Shown: positions 31,820-38,467 of the stretch, piece after piece
Position numbering within the stretch: position 1 is the first letter of the stretch
How the letters are laid out: every line of letters begins with the position of its first letter
NCBI GenBank assembly: GCA_947483795.1
Contig: CANKLZ010000006.1
Span: 1-38,467 of the forward strand
DNA length: 38,467 nt
Direction: 5' to 3'
From: Micrococcales bacterium
GTDB taxonomy: Bacteria > Actinomycetota > Actinomycetes > Actinomycetales > Microbacteriaceae
Position numbers and translations under genes: made by a program
Notes under the pieces: generated by a model
The model's input: only the letters and a program-made list of their open reading frames with translations
Database searches by the model: none
Told to the model about the DNA's origin: nothing

Positions 31820-33050
31820 ACCCATAAAGCAGTTATCTCTAGCGGGGGCTGTGGCAATTGGCATGGCCTCAATGCTTGGGGCAGGTGTCTTCTTTGTCTG
31901 GTCAACAGCTTGGGATCAAGCAGATGACAAAATCTTTATCGCTTTGTTCCTTGCTGCATTAGTAGCGTCGTTGAATGCAGCCTCTGTCTATCAACTTGCC
32001 AGCAACGTTTCAAGAGCTGGTGGAGTGTATGCATACTCTCGCGTTTATCTGCCTAATGGATTTAGCTTCATAGCTGGCTTCGCTTTTGTCTTTGGCAAGA
32101 TTGCATCGATTGCAGCAATTGCACTAATTATTCAAACCTATTTACTGCCAGGATCACATCTAGCGACCATTGCTGTAATAGCTATGACCTTGCTGAATCT
32201 ATTTGGTATCAATAGAACAGCTCAGATGGCTGCAGTGATTGCAATCGTTACTGTTTCTTTCCTTATCTTCAGCATCACAGTTGGTTTCGGTAGTGGCTTT
32301 AGTGTTTCTGAATTCAACCCGAGCATGCTATTGCCTTCTATGGAGCTCTCAACTCTTTCAGCGGCTTCACTTATCTTCTTTGCGTTCGCAGGTTATGCCA
32401 GAGTGGCAACCTTGGGCGACGAGGTCAAAGACCCTCAGAAGAACATTCCTAGAGCAATTTTGATTTCCCTATCTGCCGTCTTAGGCATCTATTTACTCAT
32501 TACCATCGTGGTGGTCGGAGCAATCAACACAGGCAATGAACCGATGCCTCCAGCTGTTTTTGAAACTCTCTTGCTTGTCAGTGCACCTTGGTTCAATCCA
32601 GTAATCATCGATGTGGTTGTTGTCTTAGCTTCACTAGGTTCAATACTTGCTCTACTAGCCGGGGTCTCTAGAACAGCTGCGACTATGGCTGAAGATAAGG
32701 AACTACCTAGTGTCTTTGCCAGTAGAAACAGGTTTGGAGCTCCCTGGTTAGCTGAGGCTCTAATTGCCATAGGGGCGGTTACCTTGATTGAAACCCGTGA
32801 ATACACAACCTGGGTCATAGCTTTCTCCAGCTTTAGCGTGCTTCTGTATTACGCAATCGGTCACATCAGCGTCCTAGCGCAACCTATAGGTGAGCGCAAA
32901 CAGCCTAGGTTTATAGCTGTTCTAGGCTTTATCCTCTGCACGGTTCTGCTGTTGAGTGTGCCAGGTCCTGCTGTATTGATTTCAACGGTTATCCTCGTGA
33001 TTGCCTTTGGGGTTAGATCTGCCTTGCGGGCAGTGGCTAAGCACAAGTAG
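31806..33050 (+). CDS. APC-family amino acid/polyamine permease
   Basis: A 414-residue protein with about 12 hydrophobic segments. The N-terminal TM1 break GMASMLGAGVFFV is the substrate/cation-binding motif of the amino acid-polyamine-organocation superfamily, and TM6 contains FFAFAGYARVATLGDEVKDP, a family-typical stretch (E in DEVKDP followed by NIPRAI). The substrate is unknown. The ATG at 31806 is inside the end of prs (14-nt overlap), so it should be co-translated with it. No permease is found at this place in Mycobacterium, so it is an accessory insertion in an otherwise conserved order. Confidence 0.92.
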   Translation: MATSKPIKQLSLAGAVAIGMASMLGAGVFFVWSTAWDQADDKIFIALFLAALVASLNAASVYQLASNVSRAGGVYAYSRVYLPNGFSFIAGFAFVFGKIASIAAIALIIQTYLLPGSHLATIAVIAMTLLNLFGINRTAQMAAVIAIVTVSFLIFSITVGFGSGFSVSEFNPSMLLPSMELSTLSAASLIFFAFAGYARVATLGDEVKDPQKNIPRAILISLSAVLGIYLLITIVVVGAINTGNEPMPPAVFETLLLVSAPWFNPVIIDVVVVLASLGSILALLAGVSRTAATMAEDKELPSVFASRNRFGAPWLAEALIAIGAVTLIETREYTTWVIAFSSFSVLLYYAIGHISVLAQPIGERKQPRFIAVLGFILCTVLLLSVPGPAVLISTVILVIAFGVRSALRAVAKHK

Positions 33051-33073
33051 ACTGCTTTAGAAACAACGGCGAG

Positions 33074-33090
33074 GGTTACAAATCGTAACC
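33074..33090 (+). promoter_or_regulatory. Inverted repeat upstream of rplY
   Basis: GGTTAC (33074-33079) and GTAACC (33085-33090) form a perfect 6-nt inverted repeat with a 5-nt centre, about 85 nt before the rplY ATG. The remaining gap contains a second small stem, GCGT-AAC-ACGC, at about 33129-33139. No T tract follows, so a terminator is unlikely; an operator or a leader structure for the ribosomal-protein gene is possible. Confidence 0.35.
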
Positions 33091-33173
33091 GTAATCGACG
33101 GGGTCAAGGCTTTAGAGCCAGGGTTCCTCGCGTAACACGCTTGAGTTGAACACCTAAAGAAATGGAATAACTC

Positions 33174-33752
33174 ATGTCAGTAAACAAATTAGTAGGCGAA
33201 TTCCGTACCAGCTTTGGTAAAGGATCAGCCCGTAAGTCAAGAGCAGCTGGAAGAACTCCTGCAGTTATCTACGGTCACGGCTCAGAGCCACGTCACATCA
33301 CACTTCCAGCTCACGAGATTGCACTTGTGCTTCGTCACAAGAACGCAATCATCGAACTAGAGCTAAACGGTAAGAAGGAAACTGTTCTTGTAAAGAGTGC
33401 ATCTAAGGATGTTGTTACTCAGATCATCGAACACGTTGACCTTGTTGAAATCGTTCTAGGTGAAAGAGTTCACGTTGAAGTTCCAGTACACGTTGTTGGA
33501 GAGTCAATCTCAGGAACTGTTATCGATCTAGAGCACAAGACCCTAAAGCTAGAAGTAGATGCAACCACTATCCCTGAATACGTTGAAGTTGTCTTCAACA
33601 AAGAAGGACTTGGTTTCCACGTTCTAGCCAAGGACATCGTTCTTCCTGCTGGGGCAAAGCTGGACTTCGCTCCAGATGAGCTAATCGCATCTGTAGTTGG
33701 AACCGGTGCTGGTGCATCTGAAGATGCAGCTGAAGCTCCAAAGGCAGAGTAG
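33174..33752 (+). CDS. rplY: 50S ribosomal protein L25 (CTC/TL5 form)
   Basis: A 192-residue protein of the long L25/TL5/CTC type that binds 5S rRNA. The N-terminal domain (about 1-95) contains GKGSARKSRAAGRTPAVIYGHG and the LVKSASKDVVTQIIEHVDL strand-helix; the C-terminal beta domain follows, ending in an Ala/Glu-rich tail (SEDAAEAPKAE). The ATG 33174 follows GGAATAAC, a weak SD. Codon use is the most biased of the region, as expected for an abundant protein. The stop TAG at 33750-33752 is 2 nt before the inferred non-AUG start of pth. Confidence 0.97.
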   Translation: MSVNKLVGEFRTSFGKGSARKSRAAGRTPAVIYGHGSEPRHITLPAHEIALVLRHKNAIIELELNGKKETVLVKSASKDVVTQIIEHVDLVEIVLGERVHVEVPVHVVGESISGTVIDLEHKTLKLEVDATTIPEYVEVVFNKEGLGFHVLAKDIVLPAGAKLDFAPDELIASVVGTGAGASEDAAEAPKAE

Positions 33753-33754
33753 TT

Positions 33755-34333
33755 ATCTCTACTAAGACTTATCTAATAGTCGGGCTCGGCAACCCCGGGC
33801 CCGACTATTCTCACAACCGGCATAACGTCGGGCAGATGGTCTTAGACGTTCTTGCTCAAAGAACCAGTGCAACATTCAAACAACACAAAGCTCATGCCAT
33901 GGTTGCTGAAGGCAAACTAGGTCAAGGCTTTGATGCTCCAAAACTTGTGCTAGCCAAATCCCTGGGATACATGAACACCTCAGGTGGACCGGTAGCTAAC
34001 CTTCTAAAGTTCTATGACCTAAAGCCAGAGAACCTAATTGTTATTCACGATGAACTAGACATCGATGCAGGTACACTAAAGATCAAGTTCTCTGGTGGAC
34101 ATGGTGGTCACAATGGCCTGAGAGATATCATCAGTGCCATAGGCAATGATTACATCAGACTCAGAGTGGGTATCGGTCGTCCACCAGGTCGCATGGACAC
34201 AGCAGATTTTGTTCTCCAAAACTTCAACTCAACTGAAAAAGAAGAACTCCCAACCACTCTTGAAATAGCGGCAGATATGGTTGAGGCTATTGCCACCATT
34301 GGCTTAGCTGAAGCCCAACAGAAATACCACTAA
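33755..34333 (+). CDS. pth: Peptidyl-tRNA hydrolase with inferred non-AUG (ATC) start
   Basis: Peptidyl-tRNA hydrolase, which recycles peptidyl-tRNA dropped by ribosomes and is normally essential. The first in-frame ATG (33836) would give 165 residues lacking LIVGLGNPG and the catalytic His in NRHNVG. Reading upstream restores STKTYLIVGLGNPG and then DYSHNRHNVGQ, but between the in-frame stop TGA 33731-33733 and 33836 there is no ATG, GTG or TTG. The best candidate is ATC 33755-33757, giving 192 residues, the normal family length, with AAAGG about 10 nt upstream. Other motifs (GYMNTSGGPV, HDELDIDAG, SGGHGGHNGLRDI) are intact. ATA 33776 is a less likely start. Confidence 0.85.
   Translation: MSTKTYLIVGLGNPGPDYSHNRHNVGQMVLDVLAQRTSATFKQHKAHAMVAEGKLGQGFDAPKLVLAKSLGYMNTSGGPVANLLKFYDLKPENLIVIHDELDIDAGTLKIKFSGGHGGHNGLRDIISAIGNDYIRLRVGIGRPPGRMDTADFVLQNFNSTEKEELPTTLEIAADMVEAIATIGLAEAQQKYH
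33775..33809 (+). promoter_or_regulatory. Perfect 11-bp hairpin within the first codons of pth
   Basis: AATAGTCGGGC (33775-33785) pairs perfectly with GCCCGACTATT (33799-33809) around a 13-nt loop that can extend the stem by CGG/CCG. It starts 20 nt after the inferred ATC start and 23 nt after the rplY stop, inside codons for LIVGLGNPGPDYS. No T run follows. It may act as attenuator, RNA-processing site or translational control element. Confidence 0.65.
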
Positions 34334-34344
34334 CCAAATCAACT

Positions 34345-34350
34345 TAGACT
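34345..34350 (+). promoter_or_regulatory. Candidate -10 box (TAGACT) for mfd
   Basis: TAGACT lies 6 nt before the mfd ATG at 34357, in the 23-nt gap after pth. There is no Shine-Dalgarno, so a leaderless mfd transcript is likely. Confidence 0.45.
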
Positions 34351-34356
34351 TATCCA

Positions 34357-37300
34357 ATGGATGCGATAAAAGTTTCTGAGGGGTTGTCGCGCCTTGTCGC
34401 ACGCGTTTCAGATGCTTACCCATTTGTTCAGGTGAGTAAAGGGCTAAGTGGTAAGCGTTTAGAGGTAGTAGCCCCTACCGGAGCCCAACCCTGGATCTTG
34501 AGCGCTATTGCAGATCTTCGTCAATCAAAGAAGCTTTCTCAGCAAGCTCTTATCGTTGTTAGCTCAGGTCGAGAAGCAGAAGATCTAGTTGAGTTCCTGT
34601 TTTCAACTAACCCAGATGCTGAAATACTAGAGTTTGCGTCATGGGAAACACTTCCCCATGAAAGGCTTTCCCCATCAGCTGAGACCGTTGGTAGAAGACT
34701 AAAGACACTGCACCGGCTCAACGAGCTCAACAAAGACAACAGCAACAAGCAAGTCTTTGTTATCGCATCCATCAGGTCTGCTTTGCAACCAGTGGTTCTA
34801 GGCCTTGCTGATTACCCACCCTTGAGCTTGAAGGTATCAGGGGAGTATCTTCTTCCTGAACTGACATTGAAGCTTGTTGAGATTGCCTATCAAAGAGCTG
34901 ACATGGTTACTAAGCGTGGAGAGTTTGCTGTTCGAGGTGGAATTCTAGATATCTTCCCAACTACCTCAGCGCACGCTATTCGTCTTGAATTCTTTGGTGA
35001 CGAGTTAGAACAGATGAGAGAGTTCAGCGTTGCTGACCAAAGATCTCTTGATGGCAGACCAAACGAACTAACCATCTACCCAGCCAGAGAAATCATCATT
35101 ACCCCTGAGGTAGCACTTAGAGCTAGAGAAATGGAACATGAGTTTCCCAATCTTTCAACCATGCTTGCCAAGATTGGTCAAGGTATTCCAGTTGATGGAA
35201 TGGAATCTTTAGCTCCAGCATTAGTTGGTTCTTTGGGTCAGATTTCTGACTATATGGCTAAAGATGCTTACGTAGTCCTCTTATCACCAGAGAAATCGAT
35301 GGCCAGAGCTGCCAACCTGATTGATACCAATGAAGAGTTCTTACATGCTGCCTGGGATGCTGCTTTAGAAGGGGCTAAGGCTCCTATTGATCTAAGTGCT
35401 GGCGGCTTCAAGACTTTGCATGATTTCACAGTGGGCCTTGATGACAGACAGCTCATAAGCATCTCAGCCTTCTTGGCTGATGAGACGCAGCAGATACAGC
35501 TAAACCTTCTAGAGATACCTAACTTCAAAGGGTTGGATGTTGAACCAGTTGATTACATCGCAGACCAACTAGATAATGGTCAACAGGTTGTTATTGCTTC
35601 CCCCGGCCATGGAACAGCAGAGCGTATATCTGAATTACTTCAGGCAGCCAAGATACCTTCAAGGGTTTTAGAGGAGCTTCCTGAATCGTTAGCGAGTGTT
35701 GATGACAAGGTAACCGAAGTTATCCTGATCCAAGCTCCGATTAGAAAAGGTTTTGCATCTAGCGATGCAAAACTCATTCTTCTAACCGACAGTGATTTCT
35801 TTGGGCGAGGTGCTGGCTATAACCAAGCTAAGCGACCAAAGCTGGCAGCTAAGCGTGGCCAAGCGGTTGACCCACTTGCTCTAAAGTCAGGGGACTATGT
35901 CGTTCATGAGATTCATGGCATTGGTCGCTTTGTTGAGATGGTGCAGAGACAAATGGGTGTTGGCACACACAAGCACACGAGAGAGTATCTGACTATTGAA
36001 TACGCTCCATCAAAGAGAGGTCTCTCTGGAGATGTACTTTATGTTCCAACTGATCAACTAGATTTCCTAACTAGATACGTAGGCGGAGAAGCACCGGTAC
36101 TGTCTAAGATGGGCGGCTCTGACTGGTCCAAGGTCAAAGGCAATGCTAGAAAAGCAGTTCGCAAGATTGCTATTGACCTGGTGAAACTATATTCAGCAAG
36201 AATGAACGCCAAGGGCCATGCCTTTTTGCCTGACACTGCTTGGCAAAGAGAAATGGAAGATAGCTTCCCATTTGTTGAAACCCCTGACCAACTAAACACA
36301 GTGGAAGAAATCAAGAGAGACATGGAACGACCAGTTCCTATGGATCGACTGGTTGCTGGAGATGTTGGCTACGGTAAGACAGAGATTGCCATTAGAGCAG
36401 CCTTCAAAGCGGTTCAAGATGGTAAGCAGGTTGCCGTGCTAGTGCCAACCACGCTGTTGGTGAGACAACACGTTGAAACCTTCATTGAAAGATTTGCTGG
36501 TTTCCCAGTTAATGTAAGAGCACTCTCTAGATTCCAAACCGCAAAGGAATCTAAGGAAACGGTAGCAGCCCTTGCTACGGGTGAAATTGATGTTGTGATT
36601 GGAACACACAGACTGCTATCAAGTGGTTTGAAGTTTAGAGATTTAGGACTAATCATCATTGATGAAGAGCAACGCTTTGGTGTTGAACACAAAGAGAAGC
36701 TCAAAGACATGAAGACGAACGTTGATGTTCTCTCTATGTCAGCTACCCCTATCCCTAGAACTCTTGAGATGGCAATTACTGGCATTAGAGAGATGTCCAC
36801 TCTCGCAACCCCTCCTGAAGAGCGTCATCCAATCCTTACCTACATAGGCCCATACAACGAAAAGCAAGTAGCAGCCGCTATCCATAGAGAACTCATTAGA
36901 GAAGGTCAAGTCTTCTTTGTTCACAACAGAGTGGACTCAATAGATAAGGTTGCATCCCAACTAGCAGAGCTAGTTCCAGAGGCAAGAATTGCCGTTGCCC
37001 ATGGCCAGATGAACGAAGGTCAACTAGAGCAGGTTGTCATTGACTTTTGGGAAAGAAGATATGACGTCCTGGTTGCAACAACAATCATTGAAGCAGGAAT
37101 AGATATTCCCAATGCCAATACTTTGATTGTTGATAGATCTGAGAACTTTGGTCTATCGCAACTGCACCAAATAAGAGGTCGAGTAGGTAGATCCAGAGAA
37201 CGTGCATACGCATACTTCTTATACTCACCAGATAAGCCACTATCTCCTTTTGCATTAGACAGACTCTCAACCATTGCAGCCAATAATGAACTTGGTTCAG

Positions 37301-37923
37301 GTATGCAGGTAGCACTCAAGGACCTAGAAATACGTGGAGCAGGTAATTTACTTGGGGGAGAGCAATCAGGACATATTGCAGGAGTTGGCTTTGATCTATA
37401 CCTACGCATGATTGGTGAAGCAGTAGATGAATTCAAGGGCATCAAGCATGAATCTCCAGCAGAGCTAAAACTAGAGATACCAATCGATGCTCACATCCCA
37501 ATCGAATACGTGGATTCAGAACGGCTAAGACTTGAGGCTTATCACAAGCTATCTGCAGCGAGCGGTGAACTAGGAACTAGAGCCCAACTAGATGCAATAT
37601 TCCAAGAACTTGAAGATAGATATGGAAAAGCCCCTCAGTCAGTTAAGAACCTTATTGATGTCACCGAGTTGAGACAGCAGTGCAACAGATTGAATCTAAA
37701 AGACGTGATGATGATTGGCAACCAATTCAGATTAACTCCAGTTGAGCTGACAGAAGCTCACCAGATTCAACTAAGCCATATCTATCCAGGGCTTAGATAT
37801 CTAGCCTCGGCTAAACAGCTTTCCGTTTCAGCACCTAAAGACGATCAAGGAGAGATTCTTGAAAACAGAGAACTGATTGACTGGGCTTGGTTATTCCTAG
37901 CTCAAGTCTTCAGGCAAGAATAA
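34357..37923 (+). CDS. mfd: Transcription-repair coupling factor
   Basis: A 1188-residue SF2 translocase that removes stalled RNA polymerase and recruits UvrA. Order of domains: UvrB-like region (about 1-340, with RRGGILDIFP-type AVRGGILDIFP near 191), the CarD-like RNA-polymerase interaction domain (GDYVVHEIHGIGRF near 510), the helicase core with Walker A GDVGYGKT at 668-675, DEEQ at 769-772, SATPIPRTL, motif VI QIRGRVGRSRERAYAYF, the TRG motif near LEIRGAGNLLGGEQSGH, and the C-terminal UvrA-masking domain D7. Length is normal. ATG 34357 has TAGACT 6 nt upstream. The 3' end faces the XRE regulator remnant. Confidence 0.97.
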   Translation: MDAIKVSEGLSRLVARVSDAYPFVQVSKGLSGKRLEVVAPTGAQPWILSAIADLRQSKKLSQQALIVVSSGREAEDLVEFLFSTNPDAEILEFASWETLPHERLSPSAETVGRRLKTLHRLNELNKDNSNKQVFVIASIRSALQPVVLGLADYPPLSLKVSGEYLLPELTLKLVEIAYQRADMVTKRGEFAVRGGILDIFPTTSAHAIRLEFFGDELEQMREFSVADQRSLDGRPNELTIYPAREIIITPEVALRAREMEHEFPNLSTMLAKIGQGIPVDGMESLAPALVGSLGQISDYMAKDAYVVLLSPEKSMARAANLIDTNEEFLHAAWDAALEGAKAPIDLSAGGFKTLHDFTVGLDDRQLISISAFLADETQQIQLNLLEIPNFKGLDVEPVDYIADQLDNGQQVVIASPGHGTAERISELLQAAKIPSRVLEELPESLASVDDKVTEVILIQAPIRKGFASSDAKLILLTDSDFFGRGAGYNQAKRPKLAAKRGQAVDPLALKSGDYVVHEIHGIGRFVEMVQRQMGVGTHKHTREYLTIEYAPSKRGLSGDVLYVPTDQLDFLTRYVGGEAPVLSKMGGSDWSKVKGNARKAVRKIAIDLVKLYSARMNAKGHAFLPDTAWQREMEDSFPFVETPDQLNTVEEIKRDMERPVPMDRLVAGDVGYGKTEIAIRAAFKAVQDGKQVAVLVPTTLLVRQHVETFIERFAGFPVNVRALSRFQTAKESKETVAALATGEIDVVIGTHRLLSSGLKFRDLGLIIIDEEQRFGVEHKEKLKDMKTNVDVLSMSATPIPRTLEMAITGIREMSTLATPPEERHPILTYIGPYNEKQVAAAIHRELIREGQVFFVHNRVDSIDKVASQLAELVPEARIAVAHGQMNEGQLEQVVIDFWERRYDVLVATTIIEAGIDIPNANTLIVDRSENFGLSQLHQIRGRVGRSRERAYAYFLYSPDKPLSPFALDRLSTIAANNELGSGMQVALKDLEIRGAGNLLGGEQSGHIAGVGFDLYLRMIGEAVDEFKGIKHESPAELKLEIPIDAHIPIEYVDSERLRLEAYHKLSAASGELGTRAQLDAIFQELEDRYGKAPQSVKNLIDVTELRQQCNRLNLKDVMMIGNQFRLTPVELTEAHQIQLSHIYPGLRYLASAKQLSVSAPKDDQGEILENRELIDWAWLFLAQVFRQE

Positions 37924-38051
37924 TCCACAGTTTTTGGACGCTCCCGTTTATGGCATTTAGCGTGTCAGAGTAGTGCCATTACCCCCTCAGCGCGCCTAGG
38001 CCAACTGGGTAGAGAGCCCCAGAAATGGAGCTCTTGGAATTTAAATGGAAT
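37924..38051. other. Intergenic region between mfd and the XRE remnant
   Basis: Non-coding convergent gap with no terminator ending in a T run. It contains one imperfect hairpin, AGAGC-C-CCA around GAAA and TGG-A-GCTCT (about 38014-38036), and a short stretch (CAACTGGGTAGAG) that resembles a tRNA D-arm but belongs to no complete tRNA. It may be the remains of the lost upstream part of the duplicated regulator or of another insertion. Confidence 0.4.
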
Positions 38052-38162
38052 CTATTTTGCTCTAATCTCAAAAGTCAAACCGAGGCCTGAGAGAAGCTTG
38101 ACTTGAGTCTAGAGAGTGGGATTTGATTTCGCTTGTTCAATGTGACAAATGTCTCGGGTCAT
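38052..38162 (-). pseudogene. Decayed duplicate of the XRE regulator C-terminal half
   Basis: The minus strand reads RDICHIEQAKSNPTL, a TAG stop (38109-38111), then TQVKLLSGLGLTFEI, ending at TAG 38052-38054. The intact neighbour has RDVSHIEQGKANPTL, T, then TQVKLLGALGLKIEI at the same spacing. About four in five residues agree, with the stop replacing the Thr. It is therefore a second copy of the 3' half of the adjacent helix-turn-helix gene, inactivated by an internal stop and lacking the first half of the HTH. An ATG at 38160-38162 preceded by GGAG could open a 17-codon peptide, probably by chance. Confidence 0.8.
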
Positions 38163-38176
38163 AGCTCCGGTATAAA

Positions 38177-38467
38177 TCAGATCGGTGAGATCTCAATCTT
38201 GAGTCCAAGAGCCCCAAGCAACTTCACTTGAGTAGTGAGGGTCGGATTGGCCTTGCCTTGTTCAATGTGGCTCACATCTCTCTGGCTTACTGTTGCCAAG
38301 ACTGCAAGCTCTCTTTGGCTGAGTCCTAGCTCTTCTCTTCGTTGGCTGATGGTTTGACCGATAAGTTTTCGAAAATTCTTTGCTTCAACCTCAAGCATCA
38401 GTTGATCCCATAGAGCTTTTGCCTCTGGCGTCAACTTCTTGACTCGTTCCGCGGTCGCTACCTCAAA
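38177..38467 (-). CDS. XRE-family helix-turn-helix regulator (antitoxin-like), 5' end at or beyond window edge
   Basis: A small regulator whose C-terminal 60 residues form a Cro/CI-type HTH: ISQRREELGLSQRELAVLA, then VSQRDVSHIEQGKANPTL with the recognition helix, and TQVKLLGALGLKIEI. The layout, with an N-terminal helix (LTPEAKALWDQLMLEVEAK) before the HTH, resembles HigA/HipB-type antitoxins, whose toxin would lie upstream outside the window. The frame is open to the last base; an in-frame TTG at 38432-38434 could be the start (85 residues) but has no good SD, so the true start may be further upstream. It ends at TGA 38177-38179 and is followed by a decayed copy of its own 3' half. Confidence 0.8.
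   Translation of the reverse strand, partial: FEVATAERVKKLTPEAKALWDQLMLEVEAKNFRKLIGQTISQRREELGLSQRELAVLATVSQRDVSHIEQGKANPTLTTQVKLLGALGLKIEISPI

Noticed and set aside
33836-34333. pth starting at the first ATG (165 residues)
   Set aside because: This product would lack the LIVGLGNPG strand and the catalytic His of NRHNVG, both encoded in frame just upstream.
37990-38040. tRNA gene or tRNA remnant after mfd
   Set aside because: A D-arm-like CAACTGGGTAGAG is present, but no matching acceptor or T arm (TTCGA) can be found.

Overview
The window reads as chromosomal DNA of an actinobacterium with a moderate rather than high G+C content, very short intergenic gaps and many overlapping genes. Actinobacteria-restricted families (DUF3027, DUF2530, the mycobacterial-type SerC, bacterial XPB with its Helicase_C_3 partner, a helicase ending in an MTES_1575-type domain and PPHWG, a C40 peptidase, WXG100) and gene order point to the Microbacteriaceae, probably a streamlined freshwater type (Rhodoluna/Aquiluna-like). 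The lineage is inference; no rRNA is present.

Left part (1-11.1 kb): the groEL 3' end and a bidirectional terminator, a lone WXG100 gene, an OmpR-type two-component pair, XPB and its partner protein, a cold-shock-domain protein coupled to DUF3027, then DUF2530, serC and an iron-type DtxR regulator. A membrane-anchored NlpC/P60 peptidase follows, behind a structured leader resembling a c-di-AMP riboswitch. From memory, XPB to serC parallels the Rv0861c-Rv0884c neighbourhood of Mycobacterium tuberculosis.

Middle part (11.0-23.4 kb): a 26-codon ORF in a small hairpin-SD-ORF-terminator cassette, an HNH endonuclease, tRNA-Arg(CCU), a 1216-residue SF1-like protein with broken Walker motifs, FmdB zinc ribbon, 5-formyl-THF cyclo-ligase, a RimJ/RimL-type acetyltransferase, a small membrane protein, a lysine-rich histone-H1-like protein made of 21/31-residue repeats, two MFS transporters, a TIGR01777 epimerase, YciI and protein mannosyltransferase.

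Right part (23.4-38.5 kb): rsmI, metG, tatD, rsmA, a DUF4287/SRPBCC-like gene, ispE, tRNA-Gln(UUG), glmU, prs, an APC permease, rplY, pth, mfd, then an XRE-type regulator with a decayed second copy of its 3' half. This follows the Rv1002c-Rv1020 order, but rpfB is absent between tatD and rsmA.

The most notable points are: pth has no ATG/GTG/TTG start that would keep its active site, and its first codons form a perfect 11-bp hairpin built from atypical codons; at least ten genes have a TANNNT -10 box 6-7 nt before the start codon, implying many leaderless mRNAs; and the small Cys-Pro-Cys ORF cassette at 10972-11118 matches no family I know.
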